DNA of 64,000 nt, from the NCBI RefSeq assembly GCF_003217255.1, contig NZ_QJTE01000007.1, positions 1 to 64,000 of the forward strand. The letters are read 5' to 3'. The position numbers and the translations under genes are program-made. Source of the DNA: Pseudoroseicyclus aestuarii. Its GTDB lineage: Bacteria; Pseudomonadota; Alphaproteobacteria; Rhodobacterales; Rhodobacteraceae. Positions within the stretch are counted from its first letter, which is position 1. Each line of letters opens with the position of its first letter. The notes under the pieces are model-generated. The model was not told the DNA's origin. It did not search any database and saw only the letters and a program-made list of their open reading frames with translations. This document shows positions 54,290 through 63,810 of this stretch, in pieces.

Positions 54290-55336
54290 TCAGCCGTCGC
54301 GGCGCGGACCCCGCCGACCGCTTGGCCCCGGTTTGCCGCCGGGCCCGCCGCGCTTGCGGTCCCCCGGACCGGCACCTTTGCCTGCAGCCGGCGCGCCGCG
54401 TTCGCCCGCGGGGCCCGAGGCGGCTGTCTTGCTGCGGAAGGTGCGGCCCCCCGAGGGCTTCACCTTGCTCGACGGCGCATTGGGCGAGCGCGGCGCCTTG
54501 CCGGGCCCGGACTTCGCCGCCAGCTTCGCCGCGTCCTTGGCGCTCGGCTTGCGGGGGCCGCGGCGGACCTGTCGCGGGGCCTCGGCCTCGGGCAACAGGC
54601 CTTGGCCCAGCTGTTCGCGCAGGATGCGGGGACGCACCTCTTCCACCGCGCCGCTTTCGAGGGTGCCCAGCTGGAAGGGGCCGTAGCTGATCCGGATGAG
54701 GCGCAGCACGGTGGCGCCGATCGCGTCCATCGCGCGGCGGATCTCGCGGTTCTTGCCCTCGCGGATCGCGACGGTCAGCCAGGAGTTCGCGCCCTGCACC
54801 CGGTCGAAACGGACCTCCATCGGCTGGTAATCGACGCCCTCGACGGTGATGCCGGCGCGCAGCTCGGCCAGGCGATCCTCGCTCGGGCTGCCTTTCACGC
54901 GCACGCGGTAGCGCCGCATCCACCCCGTTGACGGCAGTTCCAGCCGCCGCTTCAGCCCGCCGTCGTTGGTCAGCAGCAGCAGCCCTTCGGAGGTCAGGTC
55001 GAGGCGCCCGACGCTCATCACTCGGGGCAGATCCTCGGGCAGGGTGTCGAAGACCGTCTCGCGCCCCTTCTCGTCGCGGGCCGATGTCACGAGGCCCGAG
55101 GGCTTGTGATAAAGCCAGAGCCGCGCGGGCTGCGGCGCCTCCACCGGCTTGCCATCGACGGTGATGCGGTCGGCGGGCGTCACGTTCAGCGCCGGGCTGT
55201 CGATCGGGGCGCCGTTCACGCGGACCCGGCCCTCCGCGATCATGCGTTCCGCGTCCCGGCGCGAGGCGAGGCCCGCGCGGCTGAGCATCTTGGCGATGCG
55301 GTCGCCCTTGGGGGCCTGTGGTGTCTCGTCGCTCAT
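54290..55336 (-). CDS. rluB: RsuA/RluB-type 23S rRNA pseudouridine synthase
   Basis: A 348-residue protein. An S4 RNA-binding domain (IAKMLSRAGLASRRDAERMIAEGRVRVNG, about 14-75) precedes the catalytic domain with VGRLDLTSEGLLLLTNDG (catalytic Asp) and KNREIRRAMDAIGATVLRLIRI. The C-terminal 100 residues are a basic Gly/Pro/Lys/Arg tail, probably for RNA binding. RluB (position 2605 in E. coli) is the best guess over RsuA or RluE. Confidence 0.92.
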   Translation of the reverse strand: MSDETPQAPKGDRIAKMLSRAGLASRRDAERMIAEGRVRVNGAPIDSPALNVTPADRITVDGKPVEAPQPARLWLYHKPSGLVTSARDEKGRETVFDTLPEDLPRVMSVGRLDLTSEGLLLLTNDGGLKRRLELPSTGWMRRYRVRVKGSPSEDRLAELRAGITVEGVDYQPMEVRFDRVQGANSWLTVAIREGKNREIRRAMDAIGATVLRLIRISYGPFQLGTLESGAVEEVRPRILREQLGQGLLPEAEAPRQVRRGPRKPSAKDAAKLAAKSGPGKAPRSPNAPSSKVKPSGGRTFRSKTAASGPAGERGAPAAGKGAGPGDRKRGGPGGKPGPSGRRGPRRDG

Positions 55337-55400
55337 GCCCGTCTCCTAACCCGGCGCGGCGCCTCTTGCCAGCGGCGGCTGCGAGGGGGAGACAGGCGCC

Positions 55401-55862
55401 ATGAACTTCGCGAGCGAGATGCAGGGGGCGCTGGAGGAAGCGCGCGCGGCCATGGCGCGCGGCGAGGTGCCGGTGGGCGCCGTGGTCACCGACGCGGCGG
55501 GCAGGGTGCTGTCCCGCGCCGGCAACCGCACGCGCGAGCTGCACGATCCCACCGCCCATGCCGAGATGCTGGCCCTGCGCGCCGCCGCCGCATCACTGGG
55601 GTCCGAGCGGCTGACGGGCTGCACGCTCTGGGTGACGCTGGAGCCCTGCGCGATGTGCGCCGCCGCCATCGCGGCCTTTCGCATTCGCCGTCTGGTCTAT
55701 GCCGCCGCCGATCCCAAGTCCGGCGGCGTCGCGCAGGGAGCGCGCGTCTTCAGCCATCCCCAGGCGCATCACCGGCCCGAGGTCATCGACGGCATCGGCG
55801 CGGCAGAGGCCGAGGCGCTGCTGCGCGGGTTCTTCGAAGGTCTCAGGGACGGGCGCGGCTAG
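55401..55862 (+). CDS. tadA: tRNA-specific adenosine deaminase TadA
   Basis: A 153-residue zinc deaminase. Motif HAEMLAL (zinc His and catalytic Glu) and PCAMCAAAI (two zinc Cys) are in the expected order. MNFASEMQGALEEARAAMARGEVPVGAVV is typical of TadA, which converts A34 to inosine in tRNA-Arg(ACG). A general nucleoside deaminase is the alternative. The stop overlaps the converging lytic transglycosylase gene by four bases. Confidence 0.93.
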   Translation: MNFASEMQGALEEARAAMARGEVPVGAVVTDAAGRVLSRAGNRTRELHDPTAHAEMLALRAAAASLGSERLTGCTLWVTLEPCAMCAAAIAAFRIRRLVYAAADPKSGGVAQGARVFSHPQAHHRPEVIDGIGAAEAEALLRGFFEGLRDGRG

Positions 55863-56311
55863 CGCAGGCCCGTCGCCTCGAGCAGGCCGCGGTCGCGGGC
55901 CTCGTAGTAATAGCCGCGGGAGTACCAGCCCACTGCCTCGTCGCGGTCTCCGTCAGAGACGAGCCAGGCGCCGCGCAGGTAGCGCACGGCGTAGCGCAGG
56001 TTGGTCTCGGCATCGAGGAGGTCCGAAGGCGCGCCGCGGAAGCCCATGGTGCGCGCGGTCTGCGGATGGATCTGCATGAGCCCGTAGTAGGGCCCGTTGC
56101 GGGCGCGGGGATTGTAGCTGCTCTCGCGCTTGACCACGCGGTGCACGAGGTCGCGCGGCACGTCGTAGTAGGTTGCGTATTGATCGACGAGGGCGCGGAC
56201 CTGCGCATCGCCGCCCTGCGCCACGGGCTCGGGCGGCTCGCGCCCTGCGCAGGCCGCCAGCGGCAGCGTGCCGAGGCAAAGGACGAGGGCGCGGCGGGTC
56301 AGATGCGGCAT
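55859..56311 (-). CDS. Lytic transglycosylase lipoprotein
   Basis: A 150-residue exported protein with a lipobox LPLAAC (Cys21) after ALVLCLGT. It has an SLT domain: VKRESSYNPRARNGPYYGLMQIHPQTARTMGF, with the catalytic Glu in RESSYNP, and NLRYAVRYLRGAWLVS. It cleaves peptidoglycan with 1,6-anhydro product formation. The upstream frame to 56689 runs over a separate small gene, so ATG 56311 is used. Confidence 0.92.
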   Translation of the reverse strand: MPHLTRRALVLCLGTLPLAACAGREPPEPVAQGGDAQVRALVDQYATYYDVPRDLVHRVVKRESSYNPRARNGPYYGLMQIHPQTARTMGFRGAPSDLLDAETNLRYAVRYLRGAWLVSDGDRDEAVGWYSRGYYYEARDRGLLEATGLR

Positions 56312-56402
56312 CGGCGGGGTTTCCTGAGGGCATGGGCCGGGCGGCCGGGCCGATCCTGCACCGGTGGGTGCCCGACTGCCAAGGCCGTGCCCGGCCCGCG
56401 GC

Positions 56403-56567
56403 CTAGATGCTGGCGTAGTCGCGGAACAGCACGGGGCGCCGCGGCGCGGGCTGGCTGGCCGCGGAGGCGGGCTGGGCGCTCCGGTCCTGCGACGCCGCCG
56501 CCTCGGAGTCGCTGCCGGCCTGCGGCTGCGACTGGTTTTGCGGGGCCTGGTGAAAACTGCTCGCCAT
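56403..56567 (-). CDS. Small Gln/Ala/Ser-rich protein (54 aa)
   Basis: MASSFHQAPQNQSQPQAG..., ending PRRPVLFRDYASI. The N-terminal 40 residues are low-complexity polar; the C terminus VLFRDYASI is ordered-looking and is the likely functional end. AGAGGA is eight bases upstream of ATG 56567. It is not an obvious shadow of another gene. No family is recognised; I vaguely recall similar C termini in other Rhodobacterales. Confidence 0.55.
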   Translation of the reverse strand: MASSFHQAPQNQSQPQAGSDSEAAASQDRSAQPASAASQPAPRRPVLFRDYASI

Positions 56568-56842
56568 GAAAATATCCTCTGGATGGGCGGGACTTGGCGG
56601 TTGCCTGATCCCTCTGTGCGTACCGGGTCAATCCTACTAATGCGTGAGGCCGCGGGCGGGGTCGCGGCGCGGCTGAAAGGCGGCACCATTTTGCCGAATG
56701 CTTCGCTTTGTTGCCGGATCGGCAGCGGATTGCAGCCTGCGCAGGCCGGCGCCGTGCCCGGCGACCATGGCCCCTGCCAGACGCGGCCCCACCAGAGTCG
56801 GTTGGCGATTCGCAGCGCGCCCGGGCGGGGGCGGGGACGGTA

Positions 56843-56859
56843 TTAAGAGCCTGTTAACC
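56843..56859 (+). promoter_or_regulatory. Full CtrA box upstream of the GGDEF gene
   Basis: TTAA (56843-56846), seven bases GAGCCTG, TTAACC (56854-56859): an exact match to the CtrA consensus TTAA-N7-TTAACC. It lies 48 bases before the ATG of the GGDEF protein gene. The other diguanylate cyclase gene in this window has a one-mismatch version. Confidence 0.7.
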
Positions 56860-56906
56860 ACTCGGCGCCCAAGACTACTGGGGGGATATGTGCAGGGGGC
56901 AAGTAA

Positions 56907-57842
56907 ATGATCTCGATCGGCGATCTCCTCTCCGCCAGCCCCGAGGCGATGGCGGTTCTGGACCCTTCGGGCCGGGTGATCCTGCGCAGCGCGGGGCTGC
57001 GCCGCCTAGACCCGGAGCTTTTCGAGGAGGGTCGGTTTTTTGCGGCGGATCTGGATCGCTTCTGCGGTGGCAGCGGCAAGGCGAGCGGTCCTCTCGACCT
57101 CCTGCGCGGCGCCGAGGCGCAGAGGGTGCTGGAGGTTCGGCGCGGGCAGGCCGACTGGCGCATCACCCTCAGCCGCAGCGAACCGCAGGGCGCCCTCGCT
57201 CAGCAGACCGCGCAGGGTCCCGGTCTTTCCGAGGCGCCCGCGGGGTTCCTGCTGGCGCCGTCGGCCCCGACGGCCTTCGGGACCCTCGTCCGCTTCGAGG
57301 ACGTGACCCTTCAGCGGCGGCAGCTTGCACGGCTGGACCGGGCCGCCCGGACCGATCCGCTGACGGGCCTTGGCAATCGCCGCGCTCTGGCCGAGGCGCT
57401 GGCGGGCCTGCGCGCCACGGGCGGCGCGCTCGCCACGCTCGACATCGTGGAGTTTCGGCTGGCCAACAACAGGCTGGGCCATGGCTTCGGGGACGGGCTG
57501 CTCAAGCGCTTTGCCGCGCTGCTGCGCGACTGCGCCGGGGTCAGCGGGCTGACGGGCTACCGGATCGGCGGGGACGAGTTCGCGCTGCTCTGGTCCGGCG
57601 ATGCAGAGCCGCGCTGCAGCGCCTGCCTCGAGCGGTTGGCCGCGGCGGCGGCGCCGATGATGCGCCGCGTGCGCCCGGAGGCACCGGGCGATGCGGCGGT
57701 GCTGCGCATCGCGGAGACGGTAATTCTGCCCGGACAGATACGCGACCTGGCGCTGTTGTTGGAGGAGGCCGATTGCAAGCGGCCGGGCGTGGGCCACCCG
57801 GCGGGGCGGCTGGACGCCGCGTCAGGCTGCAGCGCCGCCTGA
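56907..57842 (+). CDS. GGDEF-domain diguanylate cyclase with PAS-like N terminus
   Basis: A 311-residue protein. Residues 1-130 look like a PAS-type sensor (LLSASPEAMAVLDPSGRVILRSAG). The GGDEF domain follows (TDPLTGLGNRRALAEAL, RIGGDEFALLWSG) with an intact GGDEF loop, so active synthesis of c-di-GMP is likely. There is no clear RxxD inhibition site in the expected place. It is preceded by a full CtrA box. Its 3' end is next to the typA terminator. Confidence 0.9.
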   Translation: MISIGDLLSASPEAMAVLDPSGRVILRSAGLRRLDPELFEEGRFFAADLDRFCGGSGKASGPLDLLRGAEAQRVLEVRRGQADWRITLSRSEPQGALAQQTAQGPGLSEAPAGFLLAPSAPTAFGTLVRFEDVTLQRRQLARLDRAARTDPLTGLGNRRALAEALAGLRATGGALATLDIVEFRLANNRLGHGFGDGLLKRFAALLRDCAGVSGLTGYRIGGDEFALLWSGDAEPRCSACLERLAAAAAPMMRRVRPEAPGDAAVLRIAETVILPGQIRDLALLLEEADCKRPGVGHPAGRLDAASGCSAA

Positions 57843-57871
57843 AAACCCGCCGGCCCCGAAGGGCCGGCGGG
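57842..57871 (-). terminator. Intrinsic terminator of typA
   Basis: CCCGCCGGCCC (57846-57856) and GGGCCGGCGGG (57861-57871) form an 11-base-pair stem with a CGAA loop. Minus-strand reading is followed by TTTTC. It starts 11 bases after the typA stop codon and may also stop the GGDEF transcript from the other side. Confidence 0.85.
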
Positions 57872-57882
57872 CGGGCGCGGGC

Positions 57883-59700
57883 TTAGCCGGCGCGGGACTG
57901 GCGCTTGCGCTCGTGCGGGTCGAGGAAGCGCTTGCGCAGGCGGATCGCCGTCGGGGTGACCTCGACCAGCTCGTCGTCGTCGATATAGGCGATGGCCTGC
58001 TCGAGGCTCATCTCGATCGGCGGCGTCAGGCGCACGGCCTCGTCGGTGCCCGAGGCGCGGACGTTGGTCAGCTTCTTGCCCTTGAGCGGGTTCACCTCGA
58101 GGTCGTTCTCGCGCGCATGCTCACCGATGATCATGCCCTCGTAGACCGGGGCCTGCGGGTGGATGAACATCTTGCCGCGCTCTTCGAGGTTCCACAGCGC
58201 ATAGGGCACGGCGGTCCCGTTCTCCATCGAGATTAGGACGCCCTGGCGGCGACCCTCGATCGGGCCCTTGTGCGCCGTCCAGCCGTGGAACAGGCGGTTC
58301 ATCACGCCGGTGCCGCGGGTGTCGGTCAGGAACTCGCCCTGGTAGCCGATCAGCCCGCGCGAGGGGACATGCGCGATGATCCGCGTCTTGCCGGTGCCGG
58401 CGGGGTTCATCTCCACCAGCTCGCCCTTGCGGCTGCCGGTCAGCTTCTCGACGACGGCGCCGGTGTAGTCATCGTCGACGTCGATGGTGACTTCTTCGAC
58501 CGGCTCCATGCGCTGGCCGCCCTCGTCGCGGAAGATCACCTGCGGGCGCGAGATCGACAGCTCGAAGCCCTCGCGGCGCATGTTCTCGATCAGCACGCCC
58601 ATCTGCAGCTCGCCCCGGCCCGAGACCTCGAAGGCCTCGCCGCCCGGGGTGTCGTCGATGCGGATGGCGACGTTGGATTCCGCTTCCTTCATCAGGCGGT
58701 CGCGGATCACGCGGCTCTGCACCTTCTTGCCGTCACGGCCCGCCAGCGGGCTGTCGTTGATGCCGAAGGTGACGGTGATGGTCGGCGGATCGATCGGCTT
58801 GGCCTGGATCGCCTCCTCGACCGAGGGGTCGCAGAGCGTGTCGGCCACGGTCGCCTTGGTCATGCCGGCGATGGTGACGATGTCGCCGGCCACGGCCTCA
58901 TCGATCGGCTGCTGGCCGAGGCCGCGGAAGGCCATGATCTTGGAGGCGCGGAACTGCTCGATCCGGTCGCCCTTGCGGGACAGCGCCTTGATCGTGTCGT
59001 TGGTCTTCAGGATGCCCGATTCCACGCGGCCCGTCAGGATCCGCCCCAGGAAGGGGTCGGCCGAGAGGGTGGTGGCCAGCATGCGGAAGGGCTCGTCCTT
59101 CTGGGCCTGCTGCTTGGGCGCCTCGACATGGCGCAGGACCAGCTCGAAAAGCGCGTCGAGGTTCTCGCGCGGGCCGTCAAGCTCCGTGTCCGCCCAGCCG
59201 GCACGGCCCGAGGCGTAGAGATGCGGGAAGTCCAGCTGGCCTTCGTCGGCGCCAAGGTTGGCGAAGAGGTCGAAGCATTCGTCCAGCGCGCGATCCGGCT
59301 CCGCGTCGGGCTTGTCGACCTTGTTCAGCACGACGATGGGCTTGAGGCCCAGCGCCAGCGCCTTGGAGGTGACGAACTTCGTCTGCGGCATCGGGCCCTC
59401 GGCGGCATCGACCAGCAGCACGACGCCGTCGACCATGCTCAGGATGCGCTCGACCTCGCCGCCGAAATCGGCGTGGCCGGGGGTGTCCACGATGTTGATC
59501 CGGGTGTCGCCCCATTCGACGCTCGTCGCCTTGGCGAGGATGGTGATCCCCCGCTCGCGCTCGATGTCGTTCGAATCCATCGCCCGTTCGGCGACGGCCT
59601 GGTTCTCGCGAAAGGCGCCCGACTGGCGCAGAAGCTGATCGACCAGCGTGGTCTTTCCGTGGTCAACGTGCGCGATGATCGCGATGTTGCGAAGGTCCAT
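57883..59700 (-). CDS. typA: Translational GTPase TypA/BipA
   Basis: A 605-residue ribosome-associated GTPase. The G domain has [15 protein letters not shown] (G1), [12 protein letters not shown] (G2), [14 protein letters not shown] (G3) and [13 protein letters not shown] (G4). EF-G-like domains follow, then the BipA-specific C terminus ([32 protein letters not shown]). ATG 59700 ([11 protein letters not shown]) is the family start. BipA assists 50S assembly and stress or low-temperature adaptation. Confidence 0.97.
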   Translation of the reverse strand: MDLRNIAIIAHVDHGKTTLVDQLLRQSGAFRENQAVAERAMDSNDIERERGITILAKATSVEWGDTRINIVDTPGHADFGGEVERILSMVDGVVLLVDAAEGPMPQTKFVTSKALALGLKPIVVLNKVDKPDAEPDRALDECFDLFANLGADEGQLDFPHLYASGRAGWADTELDGPRENLDALFELVLRHVEAPKQQAQKDEPFRMLATTLSADPFLGRILTGRVESGILKTNDTIKALSRKGDRIEQFRASKIMAFRGLGQQPIDEAVAGDIVTIAGMTKATVADTLCDPSVEEAIQAKPIDPPTITVTFGINDSPLAGRDGKKVQSRVIRDRLMKEAESNVAIRIDDTPGGEAFEVSGRGELQMGVLIENMRREGFELSISRPQVIFRDEGGQRMEPVEEVTIDVDDDYTGAVVEKLTGSRKGELVEMNPAGTGKTRIIAHVPSRGLIGYQGEFLTDTRGTGVMNRLFHGWTAHKGPIEGRRQGVLISMENGTAVPYALWNLEERGKMFIHPQAPVYEGMIIGEHARENDLEVNPLKGKKLTNVRASGTDEAVRLTPPIEMSLEQAIAYIDDDELVEVTPTAIRLRKRFLDPHERKRQSRAG

Positions 59701-59777
59701 GAAGTCCGCCTGATGTAGGGATTGACGCGCGCCTACACCGACCCGCGGCGAAAGGCCAGCCCCGCGTCGCCCATGTC

Positions 59778-60107
59778 TTAATGCGTGCTGCTGGCGGAGA
59801 AGAGGTGGATCACGAGAATCCCGGCCAGGATCAGCGCCAGCCCGAGGACCGCGGGCCCGTCGAGGTGCTGGCCGAAGACCACGCGCCCGATCGCCGCGAT
59901 GAAGACGATGCCGAGGCCGGACCAGATCGCGTAGACGATGCCCACCGGCATCGCCTTGAGCGCCAGCGCCATGAAGTAGAACGACACGGCATAGGCCACG
60001 ACGCACAGCAGGCTGGGCGCCAGCCGGCTGAACTGCTGGCTGGCCTGCAAGGCCGTGGTGCCGATGGTCTCGGCAAGGATGGCGACGACGAGAACGAGAT
60101 AGGGCAT
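59778..60107 (-). CDS. Small multidrug resistance (SMR) exporter
   Basis: A 109-residue four-helix protein with the essential Glu13 in VVAILAETIGTTALQAS, and VGIVYAIWSGLGIVFIA and FGQHLDGPAVLGLALILAGILVIHL typical of EmrE/QacE-type exporters. It works as an antiparallel dimer exchanging protons for cationic compounds. Its ATG overlaps the stop of the upstream YitT gene (TAATG). Confidence 0.93.
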   Translation of the reverse strand: MPYLVLVVAILAETIGTTALQASQQFSRLAPSLLCVVAYAVSFYFMALALKAMPVGIVYAIWSGLGIVFIAAIGRVVFGQHLDGPAVLGLALILAGILVIHLFSASSTH

Positions 60108-60721
60108 TACGTGGCGATGTACCTGTCGCGGCGGTGGTTGATCGCGATGACGAGGTTCAGCACCACCGCGCCCAGCAGGGATTGCACGACAGTGAGCGGA
60201 GAGAAAAGGGCAAAGGCGACGGCGAAGAGCACCGCGTCGAAGCCCAGTTGCACCCAGCCGGCGCGCCAGCCCAGCGACTCCTGCAGGGTCAGGGCAAGGA
60301 TGCCGATGCCGCCGAGGCTGCCGCCGTGGCGGAACAGGATCAGCAGCCCGGTCCCGGTGATCAGCCCGAACATCACCGCGCCCAGCCAGGGGTTCAGCAC
60401 CTCGAAGCTGACCAGCGGCGTCATCACGAAGGAGAAGACCGAGAGCAGCGCCACGCAGGCAAAGGTCTTGAGCGTGAAGCGGGCGCCCATTCGGCGGTAG
60501 CCCAGCCAGTAGAAGGGCAGGTTGACCACGAAGAACACGAGGCCAAAGGGCAGCCCCAGCAGGTAGGAGCCGATGACCCCAAGCCCCGCCGTCTGTCCCG
60601 TCACCAGCCCCATCGAGGTCAGCATCCGCAGCGCGAAGGCGCAAAGCAGCGTTCCGGCCAGCAGGCCCTGCGCATCCTCGAAGGCGGTGTGGCGGGCGGG
60701 GGCGGCGGTCTCAGTCGGCAA
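60107..60721 (-). CDS. YitT-family membrane protein, copy 1
   Basis: A 204-residue protein with about five helices (VTGQTAGLGVIGSYLLGLPFGLVFFVVNLPFYWLG, LQSLLGAVVLNLVIAINHRRD) in the style of the YitT N-terminal domain. The C terminus NHRRDRYIAT is nearly identical to its upstream paralogue (NHRRDRYIAD). Function of the family is unknown. It overlaps the paralogue by 11 bases and the SMR gene by one, so the three form one operon. Confidence 0.9.
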   Translation of the reverse strand: MPTETAAPARHTAFEDAQGLLAGTLLCAFALRMLTSMGLVTGQTAGLGVIGSYLLGLPFGLVFFVVNLPFYWLGYRRMGARFTLKTFACVALLSVFSFVMTPLVSFEVLNPWLGAVMFGLITGTGLLILFRHGGSLGGIGILALTLQESLGWRAGWVQLGFDAVLFAVAFALFSPLTVVQSLLGAVVLNLVIAINHRRDRYIAT

Positions 60722-61328
60722 TGTAGCGGTCGCGTCTGTGGTTGAAGGCGATGACGCCGTTCAGCACCACGGCGCCCAGCAGCGAGTACAGCACCACGCG
60801 CGTGTCGAACAGGAAGAAGGCGGTGCCGAAAAGCAGCGCGTCCACGCCAAGCTGCACATAGCCCGCGCGGATGCCCAGCCGGTCCTGCGCCAGCAGCGCC
60901 ATGACGCCCAGGCCCCCGAGGCTGCCCTTGTGCCGGAAGACGCCCAGCAGGCCAAAGCCGGTCAGCACGCCGAAGATCACGGTGCCCAGCACCGGGTTCA
61001 GGTGCGAAAAGCCGATGCCCAGCGGCAGCCAGTCCACCAGCACCGAGAGCGCGGCCACGCAGCCGAGGGATTTCAGCGTGAACTCCGGCCCCAGTCGTTT
61101 CCAGGCGAAAAGGTAGAAGGGCAGGTTCACCGCGAGAAAGACGATGCCGAAGGACCAGCCGGTCAGGTAGGCGATGATCAGCGCGAGGCCGGCGGTCTGC
61201 CCGGTCAGGAAGCCCAGCTCGGTCAGGAAGACCAGCCCGACGGAGGCGGCGATCAACCCGATCGACAGGCCCTGCACATCCTCGAGCGGCGTGTGGTTCT
61301 GGCGGTACTCGCCCGGTATCTGCATCAT
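60711..61328 (-). CDS. YitT-family membrane protein, copy 2
   Basis: About 205 residues from ATG 61328 (MMQIPGEYRQN); an ATG at 61337 or a TTG at 61373 are possible alternatives and no ribosome binding site is convincing. Helices include LTGQTAGLALIIAYLTGWSFGIVFLAVNLPFYLF. It aligns along its whole length with the next gene, indicating tandem duplication within the operon. Confidence 0.88.
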   Translation of the reverse strand: MMQIPGEYRQNHTPLEDVQGLSIGLIAASVGLVFLTELGFLTGQTAGLALIIAYLTGWSFGIVFLAVNLPFYLFAWKRLGPEFTLKSLGCVAALSVLVDWLPLGIGFSHLNPVLGTVIFGVLTGFGLLGVFRHKGSLGGLGVMALLAQDRLGIRAGYVQLGVDALLFGTAFFLFDTRVVLYSLLGAVVLNGVIAFNHRRDRYIAD

Positions 61329-61513
61329 CGCCGGCATGGGCAAAGGCTGTGGCCGTGCCCGCGGCGAAGTCAATCCTGGCCTCGCGTCACCGCCAAGGCC
61401 GGCGCCCGCGCCGATCCGGACCCGCCCGGCGCGCGTAGATGATGCACAGGATCCCGGCGGCGCGGGAACGCCGCGGTCGCCGCCAGCAGAGGTTAGGGAC
61501 GGGGAGGGCGACG

Positions 61514-61990
61514 ATGGCGGATGTGATCGACAGGCGGATGAGCGCGCGGATCGAGGGCGACTTCGTCCTCTTCCTGATCGGCATCCGCATCAACAAGCCG
61601 CTCAAGGTGCACAAGTGGCTGCCCGCGGTGCTGGCGATGCCGCGGATGCTGGCCGAGCTGCAGGCCAGGCCGCCGGACGAGACCGGGCTCCTCGGGACCA
61701 TGTCGGCAGGCCTCGGCACCGTCGTGCAGTACTGGCGCAGCTTCGATCACTTGGAGCGCTACGCCCGCGATCCCGACCGGGCGCATTACCCGGCCTGGAT
61801 CGACTTCAATCGCCGGATGAAGGGCAGCCGCGGCGATGTCGGCATCTGGCACGAGACCTACCTCGTGCGGGCGGGCGCCTACGAGACGGTCTATTCCGGC
61901 ATGCCGCCCCACGGTCTGGGCCGGGCCGGGCAGCTGGCCGAGGCCGTGGGACGCCGCAGCGAGGCGCGCAGCCGCCTCGGCGGCGCCTGA
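61514..61990 (+). CDS. DUF4188 / monooxygenase-like protein
   Basis: A 158-residue protein starting [20 protein letters not shown] with GGGGAGG upstream. It carries [72 protein letters not shown], which I associate with DUF4188, annotated as monooxygenase or aldoxime-dehydratase-like. Enzyme activity is not established. It is followed by a hairpin repeat. Confidence 0.82.
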   Translation: MADVIDRRMSARIEGDFVLFLIGIRINKPLKVHKWLPAVLAMPRMLAELQARPPDETGLLGTMSAGLGTVVQYWRSFDHLERYARDPDRAHYPAWIDFNRRMKGSRGDVGIWHETYLVRAGAYETVYSGMPPHGLGRAGQLAEAVGRRSEARSRLGGA

Positions 61991-62000
61991 CGCGGCCCCG

Positions 62001-62044
62001 TCTTCTCTTTGCAAATATCCCGGGGGTGCGGGGGCTGGCCCCCG
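62001..62044 (+). repeat. Rhodobacterales-type hairpin repeat, copy 3
   Basis: CTTCTCTTTGCAAATATCCC followed by GGGGGTG and a G/C hairpin (CGGGGG paired with CCCCCG, 62028-62044). It shares the first 20 bases with copy 1 except one substitution. It is 11 bases after the DUF4188 stop and sits between convergent genes, like copy 1. Confidence 0.75.
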
Positions 62045-62081
62045 CGGCGCGCGGCCCGCGTCACGGACCGCGCCGGGGCCT

Positions 62082-62414
62082 TCAGCGCCGCGCCCGCGGC
62101 GGCGGCAGGCAGCCCCAGCTATGCCAGAGCCCCCAGAACCGCTCGATCCGGGCGGGCAGGTAGGGCGCGGGGCAGGCCTGCCTCTGTGCCAGACGCGCCT
62201 CGCCCGGCAGGGTGCGGCCCGGCGGCAGCAGGAAGCGCTGGCCGCCGGCACTGACGATCAGCGTCCGGTCGCAGGTATTGCTGCCGCTGTCGTTTACGCA
62301 GCCGCGCGCGAGGGGCGGCGCGCTGGGCGTGGCCTCCTGCGCCGGCAGGCTCAGCCAGCCGGCGAGGGGCGCGAGGACCGCCGCCCAGAGCAGCAGTTTC
62401 CACCGCGCCCGCAT
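62082..62414 (-). CDS. Hypothetical exported protein (110 aa)
   Basis: A 110-residue protein with an N-terminal signal or anchor (KLLLWAAVLAPLAGWLSLPAQ), then four cysteines in a small domain (GCVNDSGSNTC, QACPAPYLP, SWGCLPPP) that may form disulphides in the periplasm. It lies 22 bases after icd on the same strand, so is probably cotranscribed as the distal gene. No family is recognised. Confidence 0.7.
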   Translation of the reverse strand: MRARWKLLLWAAVLAPLAGWLSLPAQEATPSAPPLARGCVNDSGSNTCDRTLIVSAGGQRFLLPPGRTLPGEARLAQRQACPAPYLPARIERFWGLWHSWGCLPPPRARR

Positions 62415-62436
62415 CAGGCTCAGCCCTCGCCCATGC

Positions 62437-63657
62437 TTACAGCGCCTCGTTCAGCGCCTTCTCGAGGTAGGCATCCACCTTCTCGAGGAAGCCCATGGTG
62501 GTCAGCCACTTCTGCTCGGGGCCGACCAGCAGCGCCAGATCCTTGGTCATGTGACCGTCCTCGACGCATTGCACCGTCACCTTCTCGAGCGTTTCGGCGA
62601 AGGTGATCAGCTGCTGGTTGCCGTCGAGCTGGCCGCGGTGCTTGAGGCCGCCGGTCCAGGCGTAGATCGAGGCGATGGAGTTGGTCGAGGTCTGCTCGCC
62701 CTTCTGGTGCTGGCGGAAGTGGCGCGTGACGGTGCCATGCGCGGCCTCGGCCTCTACGATCTTGCCGTCGGGCGTCATCAGCTGGCTGGTCATCAGGCCA
62801 AGGCTGCCGAAGCCCTGCGCCACGATGTCGGACTGCACGTCGCCATCGTAGTTCTTGCAGGCCCAGACATAACCGCCCGACCACTTGAGCGAGGCGGCGA
62901 CCATGTCGTCGATCAGCCGGTGCTCGTACCAGATCTTCTTGGCCTTGAACTGCTCCTCGAACTCTTCCTCGAAGATCTGCTGGAACAGGTCCTTGAAGCG
63001 GCCGTCATAGGCCTTGAGGATGGTGTTCTTGGTCGACAGGTACACCGGCCAGCCGAGGTTCAGGCCGTAGTTCAGCGAGGCGCGGGCGAAGTCGCGGATC
63101 GAATCGTCGAGGTTGTACATCCCCATCGCCACGCCGGCGGAGGGGGCGTCGAAGACCTCGCGCTCGATCTCGGTGCCGTCCTCGCCGACGAACTTCATCG
63201 TCAGCTTGCCGGCGCCGGGGAAGTGGAAGTCGGTGGCGCGGTACTGGTCACCGAAGGCATGGCGGCCGACGACAATCGGCTTGCTCCAGCCCGGCACGAG
63301 GCGCGGCACGTTGCTGCAGATGATCGGCTGGCGGAAGATCACGCCGCCGAGGATGTTGCGGATCGTGCCGTTCGGGCTGCGGTACATCCGCTTCAGGCCG
63401 AATTCCTCGACCCGCGCCTCGTCAGGCGTGATCGTGGCGCATTTCACGCCGACGCCGACTTCCTTGATCTTGTTGGCCGCATCGACGGTGATCTGGTCGT
63501 CCGTGTCGTCGCGCGCCTCGATGCCGAGGTCGTAATACAGCAGATCGACGTCGAGATAGGGCAGGATCAGCTTTTGCTTGATGAAATCCCAGATGATGCG
63601 GGTCATCTCGTCGCCGTCGAGTTCGACGACCGGGTTCTCTACCTTGATCTTGGACAT
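62437..63657 (-). CDS. icd: NADP-dependent isocitrate dehydrogenase
   Basis: A 406-residue enzyme of the TCA cycle. It is the eukaryote-like class (dimeric IDH): start [21 protein letters not shown], then [35 protein letters not shown] and [25 protein letters not shown] (metal-binding Asp residues), [16 protein letters not shown]. Long minus-strand leader not seen. It contrasts in family with E. coli Icd. Confidence 0.97.
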   Translation of the reverse strand: MSKIKVENPVVELDGDEMTRIIWDFIKQKLILPYLDVDLLYYDLGIEARDDTDDQITVDAANKIKEVGVGVKCATITPDEARVEEFGLKRMYRSPNGTIRNILGGVIFRQPIICSNVPRLVPGWSKPIVVGRHAFGDQYRATDFHFPGAGKLTMKFVGEDGTEIEREVFDAPSAGVAMGMYNLDDSIRDFARASLNYGLNLGWPVYLSTKNTILKAYDGRFKDLFQQIFEEEFEEQFKAKKIWYEHRLIDDMVAASLKWSGGYVWACKNYDGDVQSDIVAQGFGSLGLMTSQLMTPDGKIVEAEAAHGTVTRHFRQHQKGEQTSTNSIASIYAWTGGLKHRGQLDGNQQLITFAETLEKVTVQCVEDGHMTKDLALLVGPEQKWLTTMGFLEKVDAYLEKALNEAL

Positions 63658-63810
63658 GCGGCCCCCTTGCCGGAATTTGGATCGGTTCGCGCCCTTCTAC
63701 ACAAGCCTTGCGCCTCGGGAAAGGTATGCCATCGTATGCCGCACAGCCGCCCGCAGATGAACCCCGGCGCCCGCCGCGGCGTTCGTCCAGCAGCAGGAGG
63801 TAAGACATCC

